A stretch of DNA of 64,000 nt from Allochromatium humboldtianum (lineage in GTDB: Bacteria > Pseudomonadota > Gammaproteobacteria > Chromatiales > Chromatiaceae). Shown here one piece after another: positions 47,941 to 57,700 of this stretch (position 1 is the stretch's first letter; every line of letters starts with the position of its first letter). The stretch covers positions 372,001 to 436,000 of the forward strand of contig NZ_JABZEO010000001.1 of the NCBI RefSeq assembly GCF_013385175.1, in the 5' to 3' direction. The notes beneath the pieces are model-generated. The model worked only from the letters and a program-made list of their open reading frames with translations. It did not search any database and was not told where the DNA came from. A program made the translations under genes and the position numbers.

Positions 47941-47993
47941 CGGTCGATCCTCCTCAACATTCTTTCTTCTGAAACAACGCGGTTCAATTCAAC

Positions 47994-49085
47994 ATGGGAT
48001 TCAAATGCGGCATCGTCGGTCTGCCCAACGTCGGCAAGTCGACCCTCTTCAATGCCCTGACCAAGGCGGCCATCGCGGCCGAAAACTACCCTTTCTGCAC
48101 CATCGACCCGAATGTCGGCGTGGTGCCGCTACCCGACCCCCGGCTCGATGTCATCGCCGGCATCACCAAGCCGCAGAAGGTGCTGCCGACTTCGATGCAG
48201 TTCGTCGACATCGCCGGACTGGTGGCCGGCGCCTCCAAGGGCGAGGGGCTGGGCAACAAGTTCCTGGCCAACATCCGCGAGACCGACGCCATCGCCCATG
48301 TGGTGCGCTGCTTCGAGAACGATGACGTGGTGCATGTGGCCGGCAAGGTCGATCCGCTCGGCGACATCGAGGTCATCAATACCGAGCTGGCGCTGGCGGA
48401 CCTGGAGAGTGTGAGCAAGGCGCTCGACCGGGCGCAGCGCACGGCCAAGACCGGCGACAAGCAGATCCTCAAGCGCAAGGAGATCCTGGAGCGCGCACAG
48501 GTGCAACTCGACGCCGGCAAGCCGGTGCGCTCGTTAGGTCTGGACGAGGACGAGCAGGCCGAGCTACGCGATCTGTTCCTGCTGACCGCCAAGCCGACCA
48601 TGTATATCGCCAACGTGTCCGAGGACGGTTTCGAGAACAATCCGCTGCTCGATCAGGTGCGGGCGCTGGCCGAGAGCGAAGGCGCCGTGGTGGTGCCGGT
48701 GTGCGCGGCGATCGAGGCCGAGATCCTGGAACTCGACGATGAAGCGCGCGATGAGTTCCTGGCCGATCTCGGGCTGGAGGAACCGGGTCTGAACCGGGTG
48801 GTGCGCGCCGGCTATCGGCTGCTGGGTCTGGAGACCTATTTCACCGCCGGACCCAAGGAGGTGCGCGCCTGGACCATCCCCAAGCAGTCCAGGGCGCCAC
48901 AGGCCGCCGGCGTCATCCACTCCGACTTCGAGCGCGGCTTCATCCGTGCCGAGGTCATCGGCTACGAGGACTTCGTCGCCTGCAAGGGCGAGCAGGGCGC
49001 CAAGGAGGCCGGCAAGCTGCGCTCGGAAGGCAAGGAGTACGTCGTCCAGGATGGGGACGTCATCCACTTCCGGTTCAACGTCTGA
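47994..49085 (+). CDS. ychF: Redox-regulated ATPase YchF (OBG family)
   Basis: 363 residues, the normal YchF length. [20 protein letters not shown] is the G1/P-loop; the OBG-type FCTIDPN switch I and [19 protein letters not shown] (G3) are intact. The G4 position reads ANVSEDGF, the NxxE variant that gives YchF its preference for ATP. A coiled-coil domain ([20 protein letters not shown]) and a C-terminal TGS domain ([39 protein letters not shown]) follow. It binds the ribosome and acts in stress responses. It often follows pth, but here it follows manC by 53 bases. Confidence 0.96.
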   Translation: MGFKCGIVGLPNVGKSTLFNALTKAAIAAENYPFCTIDPNVGVVPLPDPRLDVIAGITKPQKVLPTSMQFVDIAGLVAGASKGEGLGNKFLANIRETDAIAHVVRCFENDDVVHVAGKVDPLGDIEVINTELALADLESVSKALDRAQRTAKTGDKQILKRKEILERAQVQLDAGKPVRSLGLDEDEQAELRDLFLLTAKPTMYIANVSEDGFENNPLLDQVRALAESEGAVVVPVCAAIEAEILELDDEARDEFLADLGLEEPGLNRVVRAGYRLLGLETYFTAGPKEVRAWTIPKQSRAPQAAGVIHSDFERGFIRAEVIGYEDFVACKGEQGAKEAGKLRSEGKEYVVQDGDVIHFRFNV

Positions 49086-49103
49086 GTCGATACAGCACTT
49101 TCC

Positions 49104-49181
49104 GGAGATTTCTGCGGGCCGCCGAAAGCCCGCAAATCTCCGCCAACTCCTCTGAAATCCTGACAGTGAGGTACTGTCAGG
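49104..49181. other. Two strong hairpins after ychF
   Basis: First, GGAGATTTCTGCGGGC with the matching GCCCGCAAATCTCC (49104-49142), a 14-bp stem with one bulge around CGCCGAAA. Second, CCTGACAG-TGAGGTA-CTGTCAGG (49159-49181), a perfect 8-bp stem. Neither has a T run, so they are not standard intrinsic terminators but could still end the ychF message. Confidence 0.5.
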
Positions 49182-49244
49182 CCCGCCGCGATCTCTGCCC
49201 GCTCTGCCTGTGTTGCGTCCCGTGTGATGACGTGCCCCCTGGAC

Positions 49245-49258
49245 TTGACCTGCATCAA
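49245..49258. promoter_or_regulatory. FNR/DNR-type box before the CBS-HPP genes
   Basis: TTGAC-CTGC-ATCAA, a near-perfect copy of the consensus TTGAT-N4-ATCAA for FNR/DNR regulators. It lies 69 bases upstream of the CBS gene start and would suit activation at low oxygen or by nitric oxide. Confidence 0.7.
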
Positions 49259-49326
49259 GGCGTCAAACGTCGTGCGCGTATGCAATGAGCCAACCGGCGA
49301 ATCCATCGCCCTGGAGGATTTTGGCC

Positions 49327-49965
49327 ATGACGCAGCGCTCGACCCTCGACTTGTCGGAGCCGCCGTCCGCTCAGGACGACCCCGCCGAGATCGAGCTCAC
49401 CGACGATGACATCCTGGAGGCGATGCGCGAGATCCCCGGCTATCTCGACATCACCACCATGGATTTCCGCGCCGTCTACCGTCTGGCCCATCGTCACGCG
49501 ATCGACCGGCTGTTCAGCGGGATCACCGCCGGACGGCTGATGCGCCGCGAGGTCAGTCCGCTGACGCCCGAGATCCCGCTCGCCGAGGCCATCCCCAGCT
49601 TCGTGCATCAGGGGTTGAAATCGCTGCCGGTGGTGGACGGGCAGAGGCGTGTGCTTGGCATCCTGACCGAGACCGATGTGCTGCGCTGGCTTGGGGCTGA
49701 GACCTTTCTTGGCCTGCTGGCGCGGGTGATCATGGATGATTCGTGCATCAAGTCGGAACAGCACCATCGCCCGGTCGGCGAGTTCATGACCTCGCCCGTG
49801 GTGAGCGTGCCGCTGGACGCCGGACTGCGCGAGTTGCTTGCCGCCTTCGCCAGCCATCCCGGCCGCGCCATGCCGGTGATTTCGACCGATGGGCGTCTGG
49901 CGGGGTTGCTTCTGCGCAAGGTCTTTCTGAGCGCCTATCACCTGGATCGCCAGTCATGGGGTTGA
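49327..49965 (+). CDS. CBS-domain protein
   Basis: 212 residues. I chose the ATG at 49327 because GGAGG lies about 10 bases upstream; the open frame begins 14 codons earlier. Two CBS repeats are visible: SPLTPEIPLAEAIPSFV to VDGQRRVLGILTETDVLRWL, and PVVSVPLDAGLRELLAAFAS to RLAGLLLRKVFL. CBS pairs bind adenine nucleotides as regulators. The gene overlaps the HPP gene, and HPP-CBS fusions exist, so the two probably work together. An FNR/DNR-like box precedes it, and nitric-oxide genes follow. Confidence 0.85.
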   Translation: MTQRSTLDLSEPPSAQDDPAEIELTDDDILEAMREIPGYLDITTMDFRAVYRLAHRHAIDRLFSGITAGRLMRREVSPLTPEIPLAEAIPSFVHQGLKSLPVVDGQRRVLGILTETDVLRWLGAETFLGLLARVIMDDSCIKSEQHHRPVGEFMTSPVVSVPLDAGLRELLAAFASHPGRAMPVISTDGRLAGLLLRKVFLSAYHLDRQSWG

Positions 49966-50504
49966 GGAGCTATTTGAGCAAGATGCGCGGCAGCCTCCAT
50001 GGCAGCCCGCCCCGCGTCAGCCGGCCGGAGGTGCTCTGGTCGTGGATGGGCGCCTTCCTGGGGATGGCCGCCGTCGCCTGGATCAATCAGTGGTTCTTCG
50101 CCGGGACCGATCTGACGCTTGCCATCGGCTCGCTCGGCGCTTCGGCGGTGCTGGTCTTCGGCGCGGTGCGCAGCCCGCTGGCCCAGCCGCGCAATCTCAT
50201 CGGCGGGCATGTCATCTCGGCGCTGGTGGGCGTGACCTGCTGGCAGTGGCTGGGCGGCGAACCCTGGCTGGCGCAGTCGGTCGCGGTCGCCACCGCCATC
50301 GCCCTGATGCACCTGACCCGCACCCTGCACCCGCCGGGCGGTGCGACCGCGCTCATCGCCGTCATCGGCTCCGATCAGGTGCATGCCATGGGCTATCTCT
50401 TCGTGCTGTTCCCGGCCACGCTGGGACCACTGGTGCTGCTGGTCGTGGCGCTACTGTTCAATAATCTCCCCGCCACCCGGCGCTATCCTGAGTTCTGGCT
50501 GTAG
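49956..50504 (+). CDS. HPP-family integral membrane protein
   Basis: 182 residues from the ATG at 49956, overlapping the CBS gene by 10 bases. Four hydrophobic segments are visible, beginning with WSWMGAFLGMAAVAWINQWF and SLGASAVLVFGAVRSPLAQP (which contains the GASAVL feature of the family), then AVATAIALMHLTRTLHPPGG with the family HPPGGATAL motif, and LGPLVLLVVALLFNNLP. HPP proteins have been linked to nitrite transport in chloroplasts and cyanobacteria, and in bacteria they accompany denitrification genes. Here it sits before nnrS and norZ. Confidence 0.9.
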   Translation: MGLRSYLSKMRGSLHGSPPRVSRPEVLWSWMGAFLGMAAVAWINQWFFAGTDLTLAIGSLGASAVLVFGAVRSPLAQPRNLIGGHVISALVGVTCWQWLGGEPWLAQSVAVATAIALMHLTRTLHPPGGATALIAVIGSDQVHAMGYLFVLFPATLGPLVLLVVALLFNNLPATRRYPEFWL

Positions 50505-50536
50505 CCGACTCGACCCGGCTGTACGCCGCTCGCCGC

Positions 50537-50550
50537 TTGACCCGCATCAA
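50537..50550. promoter_or_regulatory. FNR/DNR-type box before nnrS
   Basis: TTGAC-CCGC-ATCAA, the same pattern as the box at 49245, centred about 77 bases before the nnrS ATG. The matching sites suggest common control of the CBS-HPP pair and nnrS. Confidence 0.7.
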
Positions 50551-50620
50551 GGCCCGCAGACAGCACGGTCGCTAGCCTGCACTCAAGCTCCGCTGCAACC
50601 GCCAACCGGCCCGGATTCGC

Positions 50621-51793
50621 ATGACCCTCACCGCCCGTCTCAACGCCGCTCCCGTCCTCGCGCTCGGGTTCCGTCCCTTCTTTCTCGCCGCCGGTCTGGC
50701 GGCGATCCTCTCCGTCGCTGTCTGGCTGGCGATCCTGAGCGGTCTCTGGCCTCAGCCGGGCCATCTCGCCGGCACTGCCTGGCACGCGCACGAGATGCTG
50801 CTCGGCTATCTCGCAGCGGTGATCGCCGGATTCCTGCTCACCGCCGTGCGCAACTGGACCGGGATGCCGACCGCAACCGGCGCTCGACTCGCCGCGCTGG
50901 TCGGTCTCTGGCTGGCCGGACGGCTCGCGCCCTGGGTCGGGTTGCCGCCGCTGCCGGTCGTTCTGCTCGATCTCGCCTTTTTTCCGGCGCTGGCGCTCGC
51001 ACTCCGGCACCCACTCTGGCACGGTCCCAATCCGGTCAACCGGGTCTTTTTGCTGGTCTTCGCCGGGATGACGGCCGCCAGTGCGATGGTCCATCTGGAG
51101 GCGCTCGGCCTGCTCGTCGGCGGCGCCACGCGCGGTCATCGCCTGATGCTCGGTCTGATCGTGCTGGTGATGCTGCTGGTCTCCGGGCGGGTCATGCCCT
51201 TCTTCATCAAGAGCGCCCTCGCCAACGCGCAACCCCAGGTGTTTCCGATCCTGGAGCGACTGGTCTTTGTCGTCGCCGCCGGGTTGCTGATCGTCGATTT
51301 CGTCCAGCCGCTCGGGCCGGTCGCGGGCGGTCTGGCGCTGACCCTGGGTCTGCTGCAACTGGCGCGGCTGATCGGCTGGCACGACCGGCGGATCTGGAAC
51401 ACGCCCATGCTGACCGTGCTCTACCTTGGCCTGCTCTGGCTCGCGCTCGGTCTGATCCTGGACGGGCTGCCGGCCTTCACCGGCATGACGCCGCGCGCGG
51501 CCCTGCACAGCCTGACCGTGGGCGCGATCGGGGTATTGACGCTGGGCATGATGGCGCGGGTGGCGGTGGGTCATACGGGTCGACCCATGCAGGCGGCGCC
51601 GCTGACGCTGCTCGCCTTCGTCCTCATCAATCTCGCGGCGGTCCTGCGCGGACTCGCGCCCCTGCTTGCACCCGCCGGCTATCAGACCTGGCTGACGGCC
51701 GGCGGGCTGTGCTGGATCCTGGCCTTCGGACTCTTTCTCTGGGTGCATGCCCCCATGCTATGGAGCCCGCGACCCGATGGCCGACCGGGTTGA
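50621..51793 (+). CDS. nnrS: NnrS family membrane protein
   Basis: 390 residues with about 12 hydrophobic segments. The signatures LALGFRPFFLAAGLAAIL, then TAWHAHEMLLGYLAAVIAGF followed by LLTAVRNWTGMP, and SGRVMPFFIKSAL are those of NnrS, a haem- and copper-containing membrane protein that protects against nitrosative stress. The histidines in WHAHE and later GWHDRRIWN are candidates for metal ligands. It overlaps the convergent norZ at the 3' ends by 36 bases and is preceded by an FNR/DNR-type box. Confidence 0.93.
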   Translation: MTLTARLNAAPVLALGFRPFFLAAGLAAILSVAVWLAILSGLWPQPGHLAGTAWHAHEMLLGYLAAVIAGFLLTAVRNWTGMPTATGARLAALVGLWLAGRLAPWVGLPPLPVVLLDLAFFPALALALRHPLWHGPNPVNRVFLLVFAGMTAASAMVHLEALGLLVGGATRGHRLMLGLIVLVMLLVSGRVMPFFIKSALANAQPQVFPILERLVFVVAAGLLIVDFVQPLGPVAGGLALTLGLLQLARLIGWHDRRIWNTPMLTVLYLGLLWLALGLILDGLPAFTGMTPRAALHSLTVGAIGVLTLGMMARVAVGHTGRPMQAAPLTLLAFVLINLAAVLRGLAPLLAPAGYQTWLTAGGLCWILAFGLFLWVHAPMLWSPRPDGRPG

Positions 51794-54073
51794 ATCGGTA
51801 AGCACGGCACGGCGGCGCCACGGATCGCGATAGGCCAGCAGAAGCCCGATGACGAGCGGAACCACGCCGAACAGGATGAAGACCGAATCGCCCCAGATCC
51901 GCATCCATTCGACGTAGCGGGCGAGCGACGTGGCCGTGTAGTTCAGCGAGCGGGCGTGCCAGTACCCGTTCTCCAGTACGTCCCGCAGTTGCAGCACGCC
52001 GCCCGGCAGCAGGCTGAGAAGGATCATCAGAGCCAGACCAATGTTCAGCCCCCAGAAGCTCACTTTCAGACAGGTCTCGACCAGTGGCCAGCGCTCGTCG
52101 CTGGTGATCTCGCGCAGCAGATAGGCCATGAGTCCGACCGCCAGCATGCCAAAGACGCCGACGAAGGCGGCATGGCCATGATTGATGGTGAGCGTGGTGC
52201 CGATCTCGTAGTAGCTCACGATCGGCATGTTGATGAGGAAGCCGAAGACCCCGGCGCCGGTGAAGTTCCAGAAGCCGACCGCCATCAGGAAGAAGAAGGT
52301 CCAGCGGTGCGGGTAAACCGGGCCGCCGCCCCGGCTCACACGGTAGAAATCCCAGGCATCCAGCGTCAGCAGGGTCAGCGGGACGACCTCCAGCGCCGAG
52401 AAGGTGGCCCCGAGCGCCATCGCCAGTTCGGTCTGGCCGGTGAAATACCAGTGGTGGGCGGTGCCGATCAGACCGCCGCCGAAGTAGAGGATGGCGTCGA
52501 GATAGATGACCCGGATCGCCGTGAGCCGCCGCACCAGGCCGAGCTGGTAGAAGATGACCGCGACGATCACGGTCACGAAGAACTCGAAGAAGCCCTCGAC
52601 CCAGAGATGGATCAGCCAGAACCGCCACATGTCGACGACCGAAAAATGCGTCGTGCTGCCGAAGAAGAACGCCGGGAGATAGAAAAACGGAATCGCGAAG
52701 GCGGCGATCAGGAAGAAGTTGACGAAGGTGCGCCGCTCGGGATCGGCCCGCGCCGGTTTCACGGCACGCAGCACCAGCCAGAACCAGAAGAACAGACCCG
52801 CCGCCAGCAGCATCTGCCAGAAGCGCCCGATCTCCAGATACTCCCAGCCCTGATTGCCGAGCCAGAACCACCACCCGCCCAGCAGGTCATTGATGCCGAG
52901 CCACTGACCGAGCAGGCTGCCGACGACCACCGCGACCAGTGCCCAGAAGAGCGTGTCGATCAGCCGGCGTTGATGCGTCGGGTCGCCGCCGCCGAGCGCC
53001 GATGCCACGAACAGCGCGCCGCCCACATAGGCCGTGGCAACCCAGAAGATCGCCAGTTGCAGATGCCAGATGCGCAACAGGTTGCTCGGCCAGAGGGTCG
53101 AGAGATCGAACCCATAAAAATTCTCCGGCTCGGCGCGGTAGTGTGCGATGCCGCCGCCGATCAGCACCTGCGCGAGAAAGAGCAGGCCGGCGATGACCAT
53201 GAATTTGAGTGTCGCCGACTGGGCCGGCGTGATGGCGACCGGCGTGGCCATAGCGAGCCGGGAGCGAGCCGCCGTGTCGTCCCCGTGCCAGCCGAGATAG
53301 GAGAATTTCCCGAATGCCAGCAGCACGATCGCGATGCCGCCGAGCAGAAATATCAGACTGATGGCGCTCCATAAGAGCGCGCCGGAGGTCGGATGATTGC
53401 CGACGAGCGGGTCATACGGAAAGTTGTTGGTATAGGAGTGCGTAGTGCCGGGCCGCTGCGCGGCGGCCGCCCAGGCGGCCCAACTGAAAAAGGCGGTGAG
53501 CTGGCGTAGCTCGGTGGGATCGGTCACGGCGCCGCCGGCGAGTCCGCCGTTGTCGGCCGGACTCTGGAAATAGGCGGTCCAGGCGGCGATCTGGGCGTCG
53601 AATGCTGCCTGGCTATCGGCCGGCAGGCTCAGGATCCCGGTGGCCGGGTCGTAGCCGTTGCGCTTGAATTCGGCGGCGACCGAGCCGTCGACGCCGGCGC
53701 GCTCGTCGGCGCTCAACTCGGTGTAGGCTGTCTGAAAGCGGGTCTGGGCCAGATGCTCGGCATGATGCAGGGCGAGGCCGTGCAGCGTCTGCGCCGAGAA
53801 GTCCGGACCCAGCATGCCCCCGTGGCCCCAGATCGTTCCGTTGTCCATCAGGCCGTATTTGAGAAAGACCTCCTGGCCGGCGGCGACGTCCTCGGCGGTG
53901 AAGACGACCGCTCCGCTGGGATCGACTGCCCGCGCCGGGATCGGCGGCGCGTTCTCATAAGTCTTCATCGAGAGCAGGATCAGGAGCGAGAAGCCGACGA
54001 TCATCACGATCGCCAGTGACCGTGGCCACCATGGCGAAAGGGTCTCGGTCGGTGTGGTCGTTGGTGTGGGCAT
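51758..54073 (-). CDS. norZ: Quinol-dependent nitric oxide reductase (qNor)
   Basis: 771 residues, the single-subunit qNor length. An N-terminal extension after the first membrane helix (SFLLLS-like, MKTYENAPPIPARAVDPSGA) includes the hydrophilic domain with QEVFLKYGLMDNGTIWGHGG. The catalytic NorB-like part follows with 12 or so helices: HLQLAIFWVATAYVGGALFV, FSVVDMWRFWLIHLWVEGFF (Glu and His near the FeB site), GTAHHWYFTGQTE (histidine pair) and NHGHAAFVGVFGMLAVGLMA (haem ligands). It reduces two NO to N2O with quinol. AGGAGG lies 8 bases before the ATG. Convergent with nnrS. Confidence 0.95.
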   Translation of the reverse strand: MPTPTTTPTETLSPWWPRSLAIVMIVGFSLLILLSMKTYENAPPIPARAVDPSGAVVFTAEDVAAGQEVFLKYGLMDNGTIWGHGGMLGPDFSAQTLHGLALHHAEHLAQTRFQTAYTELSADERAGVDGSVAAEFKRNGYDPATGILSLPADSQAAFDAQIAAWTAYFQSPADNGGLAGGAVTDPTELRQLTAFFSWAAWAAAAQRPGTTHSYTNNFPYDPLVGNHPTSGALLWSAISLIFLLGGIAIVLLAFGKFSYLGWHGDDTAARSRLAMATPVAITPAQSATLKFMVIAGLLFLAQVLIGGGIAHYRAEPENFYGFDLSTLWPSNLLRIWHLQLAIFWVATAYVGGALFVASALGGGDPTHQRRLIDTLFWALVAVVVGSLLGQWLGINDLLGGWWFWLGNQGWEYLEIGRFWQMLLAAGLFFWFWLVLRAVKPARADPERRTFVNFFLIAAFAIPFFYLPAFFFGSTTHFSVVDMWRFWLIHLWVEGFFEFFVTVIVAVIFYQLGLVRRLTAIRVIYLDAILYFGGGLIGTAHHWYFTGQTELAMALGATFSALEVVPLTLLTLDAWDFYRVSRGGGPVYPHRWTFFFLMAVGFWNFTGAGVFGFLINMPIVSYYEIGTTLTINHGHAAFVGVFGMLAVGLMAYLLREITSDERWPLVETCLKVSFWGLNIGLALMILLSLLPGGVLQLRDVLENGYWHARSLNYTATSLARYVEWMRIWGDSVFILFGVVPLVIGLLLAYRDPWRRRAVLTDSTRSAIGSRAP

Positions 54074-54276
54074 CGTCAGTTTCCTCCTGTGAGTGTCCTG
54101 TGCCGATCGTAGGCGACCTGAGTTTTAGGGGCGACCGCTCGACCGCTGCACAGCGTATTGAAAGACTGACCGAAACAGTTCGTGCTGTCTGTTTGATGAC
54201 GCACGAACGCCACCTGCAAATCAAAAGTCATTATAATAGCTCTTAAAATCTCTTGTGTGATTCTAGAGCCATAAAA
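54074..54276. promoter_or_regulatory. Divergent promoter region norZ/hipB
   Basis: A self-complementary ATTATAAT (54231-54238) provides a -10-like TATAAT on both strands. No perfect TTGAT-N4-ATCAA box is seen for norZ, only half-sites (TTGAT and ATCAA) about 20 bases apart around 54190-54225. Confidence 0.4.
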
Positions 54277-54585
54277 ATGGTTTTTGCCCTTGCATTACCC
54301 GCTGAGATCCAGCAGACGCTGGGTTCTCGTCTGCGGACACAGCGTCTGGCCCAGGAACTCTCACAACGCGATCTGGCCCAGATGGCCGGGCTGTCCCTGG
54401 GGGCCGTGCGCAAGCTGGAGCGGGATGGTCAGAGTTCGCTGGAAACCCTGGTCCGCGTGGTCCAGGCGCTGGGGCTGGTCGAGGATCTGGAAGACCTGTT
54501 CGTGCTCAAGCGCCGGTCCATCGCGCAGATGGAGCAGGCCGAGGCGGCCGGACAACGCCGACGCGCACCACGGCGGAAAGTCTGA
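54277..54585 (+). CDS. hipB: HipB-like XRE-family antitoxin/regulator
   Basis: 102 residues from the ATG at 54277. A full XRE helix-turn-helix (GSRLRTQRLAQELSQRDLAQ, then MAGLSLGAVRKLERDGQ) is followed by the helix LVRVVQALGLVEDLEDLF and a basic C-terminal tail. This is the common pattern of antitoxins encoded before hipA kinases. The TGATG overlap with the next frame is the usual hipB-hipA coupling. The partner is cut off, so it now stands as an orphan. Confidence 0.75.
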   Translation: MVFALALPAEIQQTLGSRLRTQRLAQELSQRDLAQMAGLSLGAVRKLERDGQSSLETLVRVVQALGLVEDLEDLFVLKRRSIAQMEQAEAAGQRRRAPRRKV

Positions 54586-54725
54586 TGCAGGGGTTGATCG
54601 TGCATTACAGCGGCTGGGGTGAGGACTGGCCGCTGGAACACGGACGGCTGATGGCGTCCGTGTTCAGCGCGGATCAAGTCGATGGCGTTCATCCGGAGAT
54701 CTTTGCAAACAGCTTTTTCAGGTAG
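54585..54725 (+). pseudogene. hipA: hipA, truncated after about 16 codons
   Basis: ATG at 54585. The first residues MQGLIVHYSGWGEDWPL are the typical start of HipA-type kinases in this class. From about 54632 the reading departs from HipA and ends at a stop at 54723-54725, inside the 3' region of the type III res gene. Everything else of HipA (about 400 residues) is missing, and I find no remainder near 63.3 kb, so the insertion was accompanied by a deletion. Confidence 0.7.
54636..54665. repeat. Perfect 11-bp inverted repeat at the island junction
   Basis: GAACACGGACG-GCTGATGG-CGTCCGTGTTC. It lies 24 bases downstream of the res stop, exactly where hipA homology is lost. It may be the terminator hairpin of the res operon (without a T run) or a recombination feature. 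Confidence 0.65.
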
Positions 54726-57700
54726 TTGCTTGCACCATCTTCCATGAACAGCACGTTGCGGTTTTCCAGATCGGCCTTTTTTGTCGGGTCGCCCACGTTG
54801 AGCAGATCGGCGAACTTCGTCGGCGACAGGACGAAGGCATTCAAGACCAACGGCGGTTCGCCCGCTTTGGCCTGCGCCGCCAGGGTCTTCTCCAGCGTCT
54901 TCACTTCCTTGTAGAGACCCAGCTTGGGGTGCGACAGGTCGAGATTGCGCAGACCCTTCGGATCGACGAAGGTCAGCCACTGCTTACCGCTGATATCGTC
55001 AACCAGCCACAGCAGGAAGTCCGGATAGAAGTTGCCCGCCAACGCGAAACCCAGGCCTTTCTCTTCCCGATCCGCATTGCGCAATAGGTAAAGACTGCGC
55101 GGACCAATGGCTTCCTTGCCTTCGCCTGAGTTGTAGAACGCCTTCAGATCGCGGACAAACCTCCATTCGCTCGGCGCGTCAAACGTCGGCGGGCGCAGCT
55201 TCAGCGGCACAGCATCCTTGTCCTCCAGTGCCAGGAGCGGGTAGTACAGGTGTCGGTCGAAGCTGATGGCCACCATGTGCGGCGCGTTCCATTGGCCGGC
55301 CTCGCCGATCTTACCGTCCGCCACCAGTTTCTTCAGCACTTCCAGCTTCGCCTGATACTCAAGACCGTCGTCGCTGTTCTCGATCTCGAACCGGTAAAGC
55401 TTGAGCATCGCCCCGTGATCTTCATCGATGTGGGTGATGTCGTAGAACTGGCCTTCGTAGCCGGTCTTCAGGGCCTTGTAGAAGCGGTCGGTATAGTCCG
55501 TCAGCAGTCGCAGCAGGATGTCTTCCTGCTTGCGGATGTCGGCGAAGGTCGTGACGTTCAATTCCGCCGCCGGAATGAACAGTGTGTACCAATCCTGCGC
55601 GCCTGCGCAGAAGTCGATCAGCTTCCGCCGTTCCAGCCGCAGGTTGCTCCAGCTACGCTGCAGCTTGTAATCCTGCAAGGCCAGATAGAGGCGATCCCAG
55701 TCGAAGGCCGCGAACAGTGTCTGATTCAATGTGCCCTTGTTGCGGGCTTCCGTCGTTGAGGCTGTGTCCTTGTCCTTGCCGGACAGCGCTTCGACGCGCG
55801 GGTAGAGGTCAAGCACCACATGGGGTGGCTTGATCTTGCCCTGGAACGGCGCGGGAATCTCGTACAGCCACGGGAAGTGCTTACGCTTGAACCCGAGTTT
55901 CTGGTTGTCCTTGTAGCCATCCTTCAGCGCCAAGGTCTTGAGCTTGCCCTTGGGCAGGTCGGCGCGGGTCGGGAAGTCCAGCTCCAGCACTTCGTCACTG
56001 GGCGTGATGCCTTCCTCGCGCAGGTAGTCCTTGAACGCCGCCATGTAACCGGCGCGCACGCCGAAGATGTTCAGCGTTTCCAGTTTGTCCAGATGCACGC
56101 CCTTGGGTCTGTCCTGCGGCAAGCTGCGCTTGAGCGAGAAACCTTTGCCCTTGAGTCGCACCCCGCGCCCGAACAACTGGATTATCTGCGACCCTTCACC
56201 TTGACCCATGTTCAGTAGACCCATCGTGGATACGCGCCAGCTGCTCCAGCCTTCCGTGAACTTGCGCGAGCCGATCAGTAGGTTCAAGCGGCTGTCCTTG
56301 TTGTTCAGCGTACCGAATAGCGCGCCGCCGAAGTCATCGCGTTCGCTGTCGAAGGCCGGCTGGTCTTCCGCCATGCCGAAGAAGCCGGCATCGTCGCCGA
56401 TATTGATGAGGCCGAAGGGCTCGGCATTGCCCACGCGCAACGCCAGTTCGCCTTTGCTGCTCTTGATGTTGATCAGTTTCAACCGCTGACGGGCCGAGGC
56501 ATTGAACACGCGCCGCAGGATGTCGGCGTACAGCGCGTCCACGCGACCACTGAAGCCCATCAAGGGCGTAAAGCGCCCGCTGAAGATGTTGTTGCCCTTG
56601 GCGTCCAGGATCTGCGCCTTGTCCGCAATCATCTCGGCCAGCCAGATCTTGATCTGCGCATCGCTGTTCAGGAAGTCGGCGAGGAAGTTCACCACATCCA
56701 GAATGTCAGAATCCTCACCCGACACCGTGTTGCCCACGAATATCCACAGCGGCTTTTCGATGTTGAAGTCCGTCAACTTGTCGCCGTGCGTGCTCCACAG
56801 CCAGAGCTGCTGGTAGTAGGCGAGCAGGCAGGCGGTGAAATACTTGCGCGCGTTGTCGGCCTGTTCATAGGCCGCGCCATTCATGTTGAGGATCAGCGAT
56901 TCCTTGCCGTAGCCGTCCTCATAGAAGAACTTGTACGAGTAGTCGAACAGGATGCACTTGGCGTAGATCTCGCGGGTAGCGGTGATGCGCGCGCGTCGCT
57001 TGTCCTCGGCGGTCAGCGCCAACTGCGCCTTCTGCCCGTCGTCCAGCTTTTTCAGGCTGGTCGTCTCGAACAGCATCTTGGCGCGCTTTTTCCGGATGTC
57101 TTCTTCTGCGTCAGCCACGGTCATGCCCTTGGCCACCGCCTGCCCGAATGTGGCCGAATACTCAAAGGCAAAACCGCCGCGCACCAGGGCCTCGCGTCGC
57201 GCCATCCATGCGCCTGCCGCCGTGCCCGTGCCGCGATGTCCTTCGTCCACCAGCACGAGGTTGTTGCCCTCGAAGGCCTCCACGGCGACCGTCTTGTCGC
57301 CCATCTCGTCGCCCAGTTTGTTGATGTCGATGATCTCGATGGCGCCGCGCGTCGGGGTCTGGGCCTTGTTGAAGAACTGCGCGAAGCCGAAGCCGGACAG
57401 GTGCAGCTCTTCCAAGTGCTGGCGCGACAGACCCTCATTGGGTGTGAGCAGGATGATCTTGCTCGGATAGTGATCGTGTCGCCCGGCCTGAAAATAGTGC
57501 AGGTATTGGCGGATGTTGACATGCAACAGAAGCGTCTTGCCGCTGCCGGTGGCGTTCCAGAAGGCGATCTTGTTCAGATCGTCCGCCTCGAAGTCACGGA
57601 AAGGCTCCGCGCCGTTCTCGGCGCGGTAGCGAATCATCTCCTCGTTCAGACCGTCCAGCAGGTCTTGGCGATGGTTGAAGTACCAGTCCAGATACAGCTC

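Noticed and set aside
54074-54276. FNR/DNR box for norZ
   Set aside because: Only TTGAT and ATCAA half-sites about 20 bases apart; no 14-bp box with 4-base spacing.
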